From: Bifidobacterium olomucense
GTDB lineage: Bacteria > Actinomycetota > Actinomycetes > Actinomycetales > Bifidobacteriaceae
Length of the DNA stretch: 33,413 nucleotides
NCBI RefSeq assembly: GCF_012932375.1
Contig: NZ_JAAIIG010000016.1
Span: forward strand, 1 to 33,413
Reading direction: 5' to 3'
Positions 16,777-25,841 of the stretch are shown here, one piece after another. The translations under genes were made by a program, and so were the position numbers. Every line of letters begins with the position of its first letter. Within the stretch, counting starts at the first letter, position 1. The notes beneath the pieces are model-generated. The model was not told the DNA's origin and made no database searches. It saw only the letters and a program-made list of their open reading frames with translations.

Positions 16777-17681
16777 GCCGTCTCCTTTCCGGTGCTTTCC
16801 ACAGCCTTGGCCAATGCCGCGAATTCGACGATGGTCAGCGTTTCGCCGCGACGGGTCGGATCAATGCCGGCGGCCTCGAACGCTTCGGCCGGCACCATGG
16901 TTTTGAGCGCCGCATGCAGTGTTTTACGACGCTGGCCGAATGCCGCGTCGATCAGACGGAACACCAGTTCACGAGAAGGCGCGTCAGGTCCGAATGCCGG
17001 CGACGCCGCATCATCTGCCTTGAACCGAGTGAATCGCACCAACGCCGAATCGACGTTCGGTGCCGGCCAGAACACATTGCGGCCGATAACCCCAGCGCGC
17101 TCCGCCGTACCGTACCAGGCGAGCTTCACGCTGGGAGTGCCGTAGATTTTGGAGCCGGGAGTGGCGGCCAGACGGTCGGCCACCTCCTTTTGCACCATCA
17201 CCAGGAACGAGCCGAGATTATCGAATCGCTCCAGCAGGGTGAGCAGGATGGGCGTGGCCACGTTGTAGGGCAGATTGGCCACCAGCGTGAATGAGTCGTC
17301 GCCGTCGAAATCCGGCACATTGTCCGGCGTGACGGTCAGCGCGTCACGGTTGACGACCTTGAGCCGGTCCGCAGCCTCGGGCATGAATTCGGCCACTGTG
17401 CTTGGCAGCCGTTCGGCGAGCGGCGGGTCGATTTCCACAGCCGTCATCGCGGCGCCGGTTTCCAGAATGGCCAACGTGAGCGAACCCAAACCGGGGCCCA
17501 CCTCCATCACATGATCGTTCGCGGTGACGCCCGCCTCGCGCACGATACGACGTACGGTACCGGGGTCGATAACGAAATTCTGGCCGAACTTCTTGGTCGG
17601 GCTCACGCCGGCATCGGCGGCAATACGGCGAATATCTGCGGCACCCAGCAGGTGGTCGGCGGAGGCGTCATCATGATTCAT
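16773..17681 (-). CDS. rsmA: 16S rRNA dimethyladenosine transferase RsmA/KsgA
   Basis: Methylates two adjacent adenines near the 3' end of 16S rRNA late in 30S assembly, using SAM. The 302-residue length is normal. Visible motifs are KKFGQNFVIDPGTVRRIV near residue 30, the SAM-binding VMEVGPGLGSLTLAIL, EIDPPLAERL, and the catalytic LVANLPYNVATPIL (family N-L/I-P-Y). AAGGAAT lies ten bases before the ATG at 17681. It is 58 bases downstream of the Rpf-like gene and overlaps ispE by four bases. Confidence 0.95.
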   Translation of the reverse strand: MNHDDASADHLLGAADIRRIAADAGVSPTKKFGQNFVIDPGTVRRIVREAGVTANDHVMEVGPGLGSLTLAILETGAAMTAVEIDPPLAERLPSTVAEFMPEAADRLKVVNRDALTVTPDNVPDFDGDDSFTLVANLPYNVATPILLTLLERFDNLGSFLVMVQKEVADRLAATPGSKIYGTPSVKLAWYGTAERAGVIGRNVFWPAPNVDSALVRFTRFKADDAASPAFGPDAPSRELVFRLIDAAFGQRRKTLHAALKTMVPAEAFEAAGIDPTRRGETLTIVEFAALAKAVESTGKETA

Positions 17682-17739
17682 ATGCTTGATTCCTTGGGAT
17701 TCCTCGGTGTCTCATACAGTTTGCGTTGGTGGTGTCGGA

Positions 17740-19251
17740 TCAGTACCAGCCGACATCTTCCGAATGTTGCCAGGCTACCGACGGGCTGCCGTAGCGTTGG
17801 GCGATGTACCACAGGCCCCAATCGATTTGCACTGCGGCGTCGTCGCGCCAGTTGGCGCCGAACGTGGCCATTTTGTCTCCGGGAAGCGATTGGGGGATGC
17901 CGTAGGCGCCGGACCACGGATTTTCCGAATACCACAGCCAGCTGGATTCACGATTCCATAATTTGACCAAGCAGTCCCATTCGTTTCCGGTCCAGCCGCG
18001 CTGTGCCGCGGCACCGGCCGCATAGGCCTGTGCCTGGGCCACCGTGGCGTGCCAGAGGCGGCCTGAAGGCGTGGTGGTCGAGCCGGAATTTCCGGAATTG
18101 CCGCCGGAGTTATCAGTGCCGTTGTCGGTGCCGCCTGCATTATTGCCGGAGTTGCTCCCCGAATTATTACCCGAGTTGCTCCCGGAGTTGCTGCTGCCAC
18201 CGGAATTGTTGCCGTTGTCGGGCGTAGGGGTCGGGGCGGGCGTATCGGAACTTCCGGAGTTTCCGGCGTTGCCCGAATTACCGGAGTTCTTGTCGGACGA
18301 ATCGTCCTTGCCCGCGTTCTCATCGCCCGGATTCGAGCCGGCGTCGGCCTTATCTCCGGAGTTTGCGGAGTCCGACGAGTCGGACCCGTCAGAAGCGGAA
18401 GAATCCGGACCCACGGCGATGATCTGGTCGACAGCCATCACCGTAATGGTTTCGGATTTCAGCGTCTCCGACTCGGCCTCGCCGTCCACATAGGTGACGT
18501 CATACACCTGGGTCTTCTCGCCGTTGACGCCCTGCTGACGAATTTCCGTCTGCCCTTCGGCCAGATTCGGATCGATCACGGTCTGCGTGGAGAACGGGAT
18601 CATCGAGGTGCGGGTCTCCTCACCATGGGTCACGCGGCGTACGCGCAGTACCGTTTCGTCGCCGTCTTTTTCGACGCTGACGCGATCCTCCTTGTTCAGC
18701 ACAATGCCTTTGGAGTCCAGAATGGAGGCTGCCGGCAGCTTGCCGTTGGGCGCCACCGAGCTTTTGCCGTCGGCGATGACGGTGACCGGACCGGATTGGT
18801 TGATCACCAGACCGCCGGTGAGCTGGTTGTAGACATTGTCGATATCGACGGTGATGGCAGCGTCGTTGGGCTGGTTTTCCTGGAAGAAGCCGAGCAGCTG
18901 GTCGGCGCTGGTGGCCACGGTCCAGAACGGTACGGAGACGCCGTCGATGGTGATGGTGGTCTGATACGCCGATTGCACGCTGACCACGGCATGATTGGCC
19001 AGCGTATTGCCGGACGATGTGGTGACGATGTCATGCGTTTTGACATCCACACCCTGCTCCTCAAGCAGACGGGCGGACGTCATGGCATACGTGGTGACCT
19101 GCGTGGTCTCCCCGTTGATGGTCAGGGCCACGGTTTTGCGCGCGGTGAAGGCGAATGAGCCGACCGTCACCATGCTGACTGCCGCTACACAGGCGGTTAC
19201 GCGGATGCGACGCAGTGTAACAAACCGCTGCGGGGTCCAACGCCGTGCCAT
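17740..19251 (-). CDS. Rpf/YabE-like secreted cell-wall hydrolase (DUF348, G5, transglycosylase-like domain)
   Basis: Exported peptidoglycan-cleaving enzyme of the resuscitation-promoting-factor group, acting in wall remodelling. Order in the 503 residues: N-terminal signal/anchor helix (about 15-33); three DUF348-like segments (from about 35, 85 and 150, the last around GLVINQSGPVTVIADG); a G5 domain (about 190-277); a long Ser/Asn/Gly/Asp-rich linker (about 281-395); and a C-terminal lysozyme-like domain (about 398-503) with WDCLVKLWNRESSW, whose Glu is the likely catalytic residue, SGAYGIPQSLPG and a final VGWY. This catalytic domain matches the actinobacterial transglycosylase-like type rather than the classical Rpf domain. 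Neighbouring rsmA and ispE match the mycobacterial rpfB-ksgA-ispE order. The ATG at 19251 has only a weak upstream GGG. It is divergent from the S9 peptidase. Confidence 0.88.
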   Translation of the reverse strand: MARRWTPQRFVTLRRIRVTACVAAVSMVTVGSFAFTARKTVALTINGETTQVTTYAMTSARLLEEQGVDVKTHDIVTTSSGNTLANHAVVSVQSAYQTTITIDGVSVPFWTVATSADQLLGFFQENQPNDAAITVDIDNVYNQLTGGLVINQSGPVTVIADGKSSVAPNGKLPAASILDSKGIVLNKEDRVSVEKDGDETVLRVRRVTHGEETRTSMIPFSTQTVIDPNLAEGQTEIRQQGVNGEKTQVYDVTYVDGEAESETLKSETITVMAVDQIIAVGPDSSASDGSDSSDSANSGDKADAGSNPGDENAGKDDSSDKNSGNSGNAGNSGSSDTPAPTPTPDNGNNSGGSSNSGSNSGNNSGSNSGNNAGGTDNGTDNSGGNSGNSGSTTTPSGRLWHATVAQAQAYAAGAAAQRGWTGNEWDCLVKLWNRESSWLWYSENPWSGAYGIPQSLPGDKMATFGANWRDDAAVQIDWGLWYIAQRYGSPSVAWQHSEDVGWY

Positions 19252-19293
19252 AATACCCAGTTGACCTTTCCGAAAAACCGTGTGCAGATACCG

Positions 19294-19314
19294 CTTCCGC
19301 GACTCGCGCGGAAG
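19294..19314 (-). other. Hairpin in the leader of the Rpf-like gene
   Basis: CTTCCGCG and CGCGGAAG form a perfect 8-bp stem around a five-base loop, about 43 bases before the Rpf-like start, with GGTTTTTC between. It could be part of a regulatory leader. I looked for a c-di-AMP (ydaO) riboswitch, common upstream of rpf genes in actinobacteria, and could not identify one. The remainder of the 243-base divergent gap (19252-19494) shows a second GC-rich inverted repeat but no clear promoter. Confidence 0.4.
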
Positions 19315-19494
19315 ACATACTCACCCAATCGTAATGGCTGGCCCGGCCGTGCGGGCTAATGCCACAGGCACTGTCACCATTCCTCTGCTTTAGTCGCTGC
19401 GTAAGCCTTTGGGTGAGTCTTTGCGTGAGCGCCGTTGCGGCATTCTCGGGTGCTGCCTTGCGGCCGACCGGGTATCTGCGTAGGTTGGGGGAGT

Positions 19495-21996
19495 ATGGCT
19501 AGCAATACAGACGTCAACGACGTGACCTGCAACGTATCTCATCAGCGCGTACCCGGCAACGATGCCATCGCGAATTTCCCTCGACGCAAGGCCCGCACCC
19601 TACGGTTCACCTGCGGCGCCCCACGTTCGGCGCAGGTGATCGGCGACGGTGCCCGCGCACTGTTCCTGCGCTCGGATGGCCCCGAAGATCTGGTGACCGC
19701 ACTGTGGATGAGCTGGTTCGGCGCGGACGGCGAACATCATGAAACCAAACTGGCTGACCCGCGTGAACTGCTGGGGGAGGGCGCGGACAGCGAGGACGTG
19801 CCCGCCGAGGAGCGTGCCCGCCGCGAACGCGCGCGCGAAGGCGGCACCGGCATCGTCGGATATTCCGCCGACAAGTCCGGCGATCGCATCGTCTTCACCA
19901 TCAACGGACGACTGTATATAACGGAAATCGGCGAGCGTCAGGCGGACGGCAGCATCATATGGCCGGACGTCTACGCCGAAGCGGCAGCCGACCGTGGCGA
20001 GCCCGTCGCGCGCACCCGCGAAATCGCCGGCGCCTGGCTGGACGACGACCCGGACACCTACGCGCCGGTGCTGAACCCGCGCATCGCCCCGGACGGCACG
20101 CATATCCTGTACACGACCGGCACCTCGCTGATGCTGGTGGATATCGGCGACTGGCCGGACGACGCGGACGTGTTCGACGATCGCATCACCGCGATCTACA
20201 CCGTTTCGGTGGAGGATGAGGACGGCAATCCTGCCGAGAACACGTGGAAGATCGGCCTTGCCGAATTCGTGGCCGGCGAGGAGATGAACCGGTATGACGG
20301 CTTCTGGTGGGCTCCCGATTCCGAGCATGTGCTGTTTGAATCGTTCGATACGGCCGACGAACAGGTCTGGCATCTGAGCGACCCGGCCAATCCGCTGGCC
20401 CCCGCCGCCGCCCGCCGATACCCGGCCGCGCTGACCCGGAACGCCGACGTGTACTTGACCCTCGCCACGCTTGCCTTTGATGAGGACGATCGGTACGCCG
20501 GCATCACCGCCACCGCCGATGTGCAGTGGGATCGCGATACGTACGAGTATGTGGCGGCCGTGAACTGGAGCGAAGGCCACGATCCGTTGCTGCTCGTGCA
20601 GGACCGCTGCCAGCGCAACGATCAGGTGCTCAAAGTTATGGCCGGCAAACGTTGGTTCGGCACCACGCGCGTACTGGAAAGGCACCATAACGATCAGTGG
20701 ATCGACTTGGTGCCCGGCACTCCCGCCTATACGCCGGACGGTCGCTTGGTATGCGCCTTGAACGATATGGACGCCGACACCAACCGACTGACCGTGGATG
20801 GACGCCCGTTTACGCCAGCCGGCTGGAACGTGCGCGAAGTGCTGCATGTAGGCGATCATGACGTGATGGCCGTGGTCCAGCGCGAACCGGATGTAGCGGG
20901 TCTGCCAGCCGCTTGGAGCGCGGCGGGCGGTGAACATGACGCCCGCAGCTTCGATGTGGTGCTGTTCGATTATGACGGTCGTGCCGATGGCGGCGCGGTG
21001 CCTATCACCACGCGTCCGGGCGTCTGGACGGCGTCGCACGGTGAGCGTGGCATGGTCGTTTCCGGCCGTGATCTGGACCATGCCGGTGTGCAGATGGTTC
21101 ATTCGTATGTGCCTGTGCCGGATGCCGTCGATGCGGCCGTTGATGCTGAAGCGCCCGGCCAACCGCAGGGCTATTCCGCCGGCATCGCCAACCATGCCGC
21201 CGAACCCGGGTTCACGCCGAACCTCCACTTCACCCGTCTGGGCGAGCACCGTCTGTATACGGCAATTATCGCGCCCGGCGCCGAGAGCCCGTATGCGCAC
21301 GCCGAGCAGCTGCCGGTGCTCATGAAGCCCTACGGCGGCCCCGGATTCCAGCAGGTGGTGGACGCGCAGTCCTTCTACTGGGAGGCCCAATGGTGGGCCG
21401 ATCAGGGCTTCCTGGTGGTCACTGTGGACGGTCGCGGCACCACCGGTCGCGGCCCGAAGTGGGATCGCGAGATTTTCGAGAACATGAAGCCCATCACGCT
21501 CGCCGACCAGATCGAAGCCGTCCACGCATTGCCGGCCGCCGTCGCGGAACTTGACGGCGTTCCCGCGCCGGACCTCGACAAGGTGACGATGATCGGCTGG
21601 TCGTACGGCGGATTCCTTTCGGCGCTCGCCGTACTGGACGCGCCGGACGTATTCAAAGCCGCCTGCGCCGGCGCGCCGCCCACCGACTGGACTCTGTACG
21701 ATACGCATTACACCGAGCGTTATCTGGGCCTCGACCCCGAGGTGTACGCGCGCAACGGCATTATCCAGGATGCGCCGAAGCTAACGCGTCCGCTGATGCT
21801 GATCCACGGTTTCGCGGACGACAACGTGACCATCGCCCACAGTCTGCGTCTCTCCCAGGCGCTGATGGCGGCGGGCCGGCCGCATACGTTCCTACCGCTG
21901 ACCGGCATCACGCATATGACCAACGACGAAACGGTGGCGGAGAACCTGCTGATTGTGCAGCGTGACTTCCTTAAGGAAGCGCTGGCCCTAAGATAA
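19495..21996 (+). CDS. S9 family peptidase (dipeptidyl-peptidase IV-like / prolyl oligopeptidase fold)
   Basis: Cytosolic serine peptidase that probably trims peptides with Pro or Ala near the N-terminus. The first 590 residues or so form a beta-propeller-like region with a DPPIV-type N-terminal domain. The last 240 form the alpha/beta-hydrolase domain with 'VLMKPYGGPGFQ', VDGRGTTGRGPKWDREIF and the nucleophile GWSYGGF (Ser703). The Asp is in HGFADDNV (D775) and the His in TGITHMTNDE (H807), so the triad is intact. No signal peptide is present. The ATG at 19495 has a good GGGGGAG just upstream; the frame runs back to a TTG at 19435, which is less likely. The alpha/beta hydrolase follows five bases after the stop, so the two form an operon. 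Final assignment between DPPIV, acylaminoacyl-peptidase and related subfamilies is open. Confidence 0.88.
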   Translation: MASNTDVNDVTCNVSHQRVPGNDAIANFPRRKARTLRFTCGAPRSAQVIGDGARALFLRSDGPEDLVTALWMSWFGADGEHHETKLADPRELLGEGADSEDVPAEERARRERAREGGTGIVGYSADKSGDRIVFTINGRLYITEIGERQADGSIIWPDVYAEAAADRGEPVARTREIAGAWLDDDPDTYAPVLNPRIAPDGTHILYTTGTSLMLVDIGDWPDDADVFDDRITAIYTVSVEDEDGNPAENTWKIGLAEFVAGEEMNRYDGFWWAPDSEHVLFESFDTADEQVWHLSDPANPLAPAAARRYPAALTRNADVYLTLATLAFDEDDRYAGITATADVQWDRDTYEYVAAVNWSEGHDPLLLVQDRCQRNDQVLKVMAGKRWFGTTRVLERHHNDQWIDLVPGTPAYTPDGRLVCALNDMDADTNRLTVDGRPFTPAGWNVREVLHVGDHDVMAVVQREPDVAGLPAAWSAAGGEHDARSFDVVLFDYDGRADGGAVPITTRPGVWTASHGERGMVVSGRDLDHAGVQMVHSYVPVPDAVDAAVDAEAPGQPQGYSAGIANHAAEPGFTPNLHFTRLGEHRLYTAIIAPGAESPYAHAEQLPVLMKPYGGPGFQQVVDAQSFYWEAQWWADQGFLVVTVDGRGTTGRGPKWDREIFENMKPITLADQIEAVHALPAAVAELDGVPAPDLDKVTMIGWSYGGFLSALAVLDAPDVFKAACAGAPPTDWTLYDTHYTERYLGLDPEVYARNGIIQDAPKLTRPLMLIHGFADDNVTIAHSLRLSQALMAAGRPHTFLPLTGITHMTNDETVAENLLIVQRDFLKEALALR

Positions 21997-22001
21997 GGGG
22001 C

Positions 22002-23099
22002 ATGCAGGTGACGATGATTGACGAGGCCGAGTACGCCGAGACGATGACGCGTGTGGTGCTGCCCGCGTTGGAACAGTGCCGCGACGAGGGTTGGTTCGAC
22101 CCGGCCACCGCCGAAAAGGCGGCCGGGCTTGAGCCTCTGGCCGGAGACGCGTTGGACGGCGACGACAGTCATGCCGGCAAGCTGCACTATCTGTGCTATG
22201 ACGCGGCCAAGTTCGATGCCATCCGCGAGCAGGGGGCCACCGCGACCTTCCGTGGCGCGATTGTCATCAGCCATGGGTTCACCGAGTTCGCCGAAAAGTA
22301 CGATGAGCTCGTCTGGTACTTCCTGCTCGCCGGCTATTCGGTCTGCGTACTCGATCATCGCGGCCATGGCAAGTCCGCGCGCAACGTGGACAATCATTGC
22401 ATGGTGTGGATTGACGACTGGCATCGCTACGTAGTCGATCTCGCCGCCTTCGCCCAGACCATCGGCCAGCAGTACGCGGCCGGGATGCCCCTGAATCTGT
22501 TCTGTCATTCGATGGGCGGCGGCATCGGTGCGGCTGTGTTGGAGCGGTACCCCACGTTGTTCGACAAGGCGGTGCTCTCCGCCCCGATGATCGCCCCGGC
22601 CACCGGCATGCCGTTGGGAGTGACCCGTGTGCTGGTCGGTGTGCTGTGCAAGCTCGGTTTCAGCCGCAAGCGCGTATTCGGCCAGAGCGACTTCACGCCG
22701 GAATTTTCGATGAAAGGCAACGAAGGCGCTTCACAGGCCCGCGAGCGTTGGTATTTCAAGCTGCGGTGCGAACATCCTGAATATCAGACCTATTGCGCGG
22801 CGTTCGAATGGGTGCGTCAGGCATTGAAGCTGAGCCATGCGGTACTGAATCCCGCAGCTTGCGCGGAAGTCGAGACGCCGATTCTGCTGTTCCAATCCGG
22901 CCGGGACATCTGGGTGCTCAACAAGCCGCAGAACCGGTTCATCCAGATGGTCAAAGACGGCGGCAGCGAGGCGCATATCGTGCGTTTCCCGGAATCCCGT
23001 CATGAGATCTTCTCGATGCCCAACAGCACGTTCAAACCCTACCTTGAGCAGATTCTCAAGTTCTACGACGATCCGATGATCGCCAGCGCCTCTTACTGA
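22002..23099 (+). CDS. Alpha/beta hydrolase, lysophospholipase/monoacylglycerol lipase-like
   Basis: Predicted serine hydrolase of the Hydrolase_4 (PldB-like) group, acting on lysophospholipids or monoglycerides; substrate unproven. In 365 residues it shows SHGFTEFAEKYDEL (oxyanion region), VLDHRGHGKS, the nucleophile elbow CHSMGGG with Ser170, a late LFQSGRDIWV carrying the Asp, and ESRHEIF with the His. The segment between the nucleophile and the Asp is longer than in small esterases, as expected for the lid of this group. The start is the ATG at 22002 with AAGGGG upstream. A GTG two codons later is also possible. Only five bases separate it from the S9 peptidase. Confidence 0.82.
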   Translation: MQVTMIDEAEYAETMTRVVLPALEQCRDEGWFDPATAEKAAGLEPLAGDALDGDDSHAGKLHYLCYDAAKFDAIREQGATATFRGAIVISHGFTEFAEKYDELVWYFLLAGYSVCVLDHRGHGKSARNVDNHCMVWIDDWHRYVVDLAAFAQTIGQQYAAGMPLNLFCHSMGGGIGAAVLERYPTLFDKAVLSAPMIAPATGMPLGVTRVLVGVLCKLGFSRKRVFGQSDFTPEFSMKGNEGASQARERWYFKLRCEHPEYQTYCAAFEWVRQALKLSHAVLNPAACAEVETPILLFQSGRDIWVLNKPQNRFIQMVKDGGSEAHIVRFPESRHEIFSMPNSTFKPYLEQILKFYDDPMIASASY

Positions 23100-23209
23100 G
23101 CATATGAGCTGCGCATGTGAGCGTGCCGGGTGTAGCTCTTCATCGAGAGTTCACCTTGCGGTCATCTTTCGGCCTGCGATGCTTCAGGCGGCGGGAGAAC
23201 AATGGAGTC

Positions 23210-24922
23210 ATGGGCATCATGTCTTCACTTCGCCGCCGTGCCGTCGCGGGGCTGGCCGTGCTGGTTACTGTATCTGCCACATTGGCGCTCGCCGGCTGCT
23301 CGCTGCTGCCGAACAGCGGCACCAAACAGGTTTCCAAAGACGCGAACACGCAGACGTTCACGCCTCAAGGCGGCAAGCCGGATGCCACGCTGAACATCGC
23401 CTCCGGATCGGAGAACAAGGAGGTGGCCACCGCCATCCAACTGGCCGCCGACCGATCCAATGTGGCCATCACCATGCATTACATGGGCTCGCTCGACATC
23501 ATGAGCGTGCTGAAAAACGGCGGCAAGGCAACCACCGGCTCCCTTGGCTATGATGCCGTATGGCCGGCATCCTCCATGTGGATTTCCATGGGCGACACCA
23601 AGCACATCGTCAAAGACGCCACCAGCACCTCCACCACGCCCATCGTATTCGGCATCGCCAAATCCAAGGCCGTCGCCTTGGGGTGGGCCAACGAAGACGG
23701 CACTACCAAGCCGGTCGCCACGGCGGACATCATTGCAGCCGTCACACGCGGCGACCTGAAGTTCTCGATGACTTCCGCCACGCAGTCGAACTCCGGCGCC
23801 TCCGCATACCTGGCGTTCATGACGGCGTTGCGCGGCGGTGACGGGCCGCTCACCGAAGCGGACCTGAACAACAAGAACCTGACGGCCCAAGTCAAAACGC
23901 TGCTCAGCGGCGTCGATCGATCCTCCGGCTCTTCGGACTGGCTCAAAGACATGGTTGTGGCCAATCCTGACCGATTCGACGCCATGGTCAACTATGAGTC
24001 ACTGGTTATTCAAGCGGACAAAACATTGACCAAGAACGGTCATGATCCGCTGCTCGCCGTCTACCCGGCCGACGGCATCGCCGTATCCGACTCGCCGCTC
24101 GGATACGTGGACCGCGGCCAGAATCTCAAGGATTCGTTCGACTCCTTCGCCAAAGCGCTTGCCTCTCAGGACGCCAAACTGGAATTCGAGCGCGCCGGCC
24201 GACGTACAGGACTGGGCGGCGTGGTCAGTTACGCCACCGACAGCAGCGTCAAGGAATCCTTCCGCTCCGACTGGGGCATCACCACCGACGCCTCCGCGTT
24301 AAAGACCATTCCGCTGCCCGCCGCTTCCGTGATCGACAGCGCGCTCAACGTGTATCAGACCGCGCTGCGCAAACCCAGCTGGACCATCTGGGTGGTTGAC
24401 TACTCGGGCTCGATGTCCGGCGACGGTAAGGACGGCGTGGTCAAAGGGCTGAACGCGGCGTTGAATCCCGCCCAAGCCAAGGCTGCGTATATCGAACCGG
24501 CAGACGGTGATGTGAACATTCTCATCCCCTTCGAATCCGAGGCGCACGACCCCATCAAGGCGACCGGCACCAACACCGATGACCTGCTGAGCAAGGCGAC
24601 GGCCACGGAAGCGTCCGGCGGTACCGACATCTATCTCGGACTGGACGCCGCCCTGCAGCAGCTGCCCGGCGAATCCGAGGCAAGCCAATACACCACGGCC
24701 ATCGTGCTGATGATCGACGGCCGTTCGGTCACCGATAATCAGGGCGTTTTCGAAAGCGACTATAAGACCAACGGCCGCGATCTGCCGATCTTCTCCATCA
24801 TGTTCGGCGACGCCGACTCAAGCCAGCTTGATTCCCTCGCCTCGCTGAGCAACGCCAAGGTATTCGACGGCCGTTCAGGCGATCTTGCCGCCGTGTTCCG
24901 GCAAGTCAAGGGATTCAACTGA
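23210..24922 (+). CDS. Lipoprotein with solute-binding fold and C-terminal von Willebrand A domain
   Basis: Surface lipoprotein, function unknown. With the ATG at 23210 it has 570 residues; the ATG at 23219 fits equally well. A signal peptide ends in the lipobox LALAGC, with Cys30 the lipidation site. The next 340 residues or so form a periplasmic-binding-protein-like fold (ATLNIASGSENKEV, then a QSNSGASAY motif typical of anion/molybdate/phosphate-type binding proteins). The last 180 residues are a VWA domain with a complete metal-dependent adhesion site: DYSGS (D397, S399, S401), GGTDIYLGLDAAL and the Asp in MIDGRS. The product therefore probably binds a ligand and a metal-mediated partner outside the membrane. 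It heads the cluster VWA-XpaC-binding protein-TelA. The second binding protein in the cluster is a paralog of its N-terminal part. Confidence 0.82.
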   Translation: MGIMSSLRRRAVAGLAVLVTVSATLALAGCSLLPNSGTKQVSKDANTQTFTPQGGKPDATLNIASGSENKEVATAIQLAADRSNVAITMHYMGSLDIMSVLKNGGKATTGSLGYDAVWPASSMWISMGDTKHIVKDATSTSTTPIVFGIAKSKAVALGWANEDGTTKPVATADIIAAVTRGDLKFSMTSATQSNSGASAYLAFMTALRGGDGPLTEADLNNKNLTAQVKTLLSGVDRSSGSSDWLKDMVVANPDRFDAMVNYESLVIQADKTLTKNGHDPLLAVYPADGIAVSDSPLGYVDRGQNLKDSFDSFAKALASQDAKLEFERAGRRTGLGGVVSYATDSSVKESFRSDWGITTDASALKTIPLPAASVIDSALNVYQTALRKPSWTIWVVDYSGSMSGDGKDGVVKGLNAALNPAQAKAAYIEPADGDVNILIPFESEAHDPIKATGTNTDDLLSKATATEASGGTDIYLGLDAALQQLPGESEASQYTTAIVLMIDGRSVTDNQGVFESDYKTNGRDLPIFSIMFGDADSSQLDSLASLSNAKVFDGRSGDLAAVFRQVKGFN

Positions 24923-25020
24923 TGGTTGGACGGATGACTCGGGTAACTGCGGTGAGTGAGGGAAGCATTGGCGAAGCTGCGTGCGTGACGAGTGGGTGCG
25001 CGGCGACTGTGACGTACGCG

Positions 25021-25065
25021 GCGGTTACGTGTGCGGCGGTTACGTGTGCGGCGGTTACGTGTGCG
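25021..25065 (+). repeat. Three perfect 15-bp tandem repeats upstream of the XpaC gene
   Basis: Three identical copies of GCGGTTACGTGTGCG at 25021-25035, 25036-25050 and 25051-25065, preceded by a degenerate partial copy. They end just before the ribosome binding site AAGGGGAG (25071-25078). They lie in the 160-base gap between the VWA and XpaC genes. The frame happens to be open through them, giving a repeated G-Y-V-C-G, but the better start is downstream. Confidence 0.9.
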
Positions 25066-25082
25066 GCGGAAAGGGGAGTGGC

Positions 25083-25841
25083 GTGCTGCAGGTGATATGT
25101 GGATTCCTTGCCGGGGCGCTGCTCGCCGGGTTCGGGTTCTGGCTCGCGGGCGGCGGTGTGGTCGGCATGGGTGTGGCCGTGGTGCTGGCCGCGCTGGGGT
25201 ATGTGGCCGTCTCCACGCTTACCGAGCCCGAACGTCGCATCGGCAAAATACTCGTCTCCGCACTGCCGAACGGGCAGAAGGCCGCCGAAGCCATCGACGC
25301 CGCCAATACGCGCCTCAACTCCATCGGCATGCTGCTGCGCCAGGTGCGTGACCCTGTGGTGCATAAGGAAGCGAACGATTTCATCGTGGCCACGCAGGAT
25401 CTCGTCAAGTATGTGGCGCGAGACACTTCCGCCTATCCCATTCTGCGCCACTACATCACCGTGTACGGCATGCAGACCGAGAAACTGCTGCGCTCGTATG
25501 TGGATGTGGAAAGTTCGGGCGCGCTCGACCAAGTGGCCAAAGCACGACAGGAGACCGTCGAGGCGTTGCAGGTATTGGAACAGACGGCGGCCGGCGAGCT
25601 GAGCCGTGCGGTCAGTGCCAAAACGCTGGGCATCGCCGCCGACTCCGACGCCATCCAACGACTCGCGCGCATGGACGGATATGACACGGATACGGCGGCT
25701 GCGGCTGGTTCTGGTGCTGGTGAGTCGCGCGGAGTTGAGTCGGAGCGTGCGTCGGGCGATACGCCGGGTGGTGCGGCAAGCGTCGTGCCGGGCGGCACGA
25801 CGAGCCAGCCGAAGCCGAGAACGGAGCAACAGCAATCATGA
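25083..25841 (+). CDS. XpaC-family membrane protein (5-bromo-4-chloroindolyl phosphate hydrolysis family)
   Basis: Named after Bacillus subtilis XpaC; the true function is unknown, and the phosphatase label is historical. From the GTG at 25083 it has 252 residues, with a strong AAGGGGAG five bases upstream. The open frame begins at 24981, but that would force translation through the 15-bp repeats. Two closely spaced hydrophobic helices (about 2-20 and 22-42) are followed by a cytoplasmic, helical domain beginning STLTEPERRIGKILVSALPNG, the recognisable XpaC part, and a Gly/Ser/Glu/Pro-rich tail. XpaC is encoded beside a TelA homolog (YaaN) in B. subtilis, and TelA is two genes on here. Its end overlaps the next start by ATGA, so the two are translated together. 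Confidence 0.8.
   Translation: MLQVICGFLAGALLAGFGFWLAGGGVVGMGVAVVLAALGYVAVSTLTEPERRIGKILVSALPNGQKAAEAIDAANTRLNSIGMLLRQVRDPVVHKEANDFIVATQDLVKYVARDTSAYPILRHYITVYGMQTEKLLRSYVDVESSGALDQVAKARQETVEALQVLEQTAAGELSRAVSAKTLGIAADSDAIQRLARMDGYDTDTAAAAGSGAGESRGVESERASGDTPGGAASVVPGGTTSQPKPRTEQQQS

Noticed and set aside
19252..19494. c-di-AMP (ydaO-type) riboswitch upstream of the Rpf-like gene
   Set aside because: Expected from other actinobacteria, but only simple hairpins were found and not the conserved junction sequences. A covariance search would decide.
19600..21708. 702-residue open frame on the minus strand
   Set aside because: It lies entirely antisense to the S9 peptidase, has Arg/His/Gly-rich composition without motifs, and arises from GC-rich codon structure.
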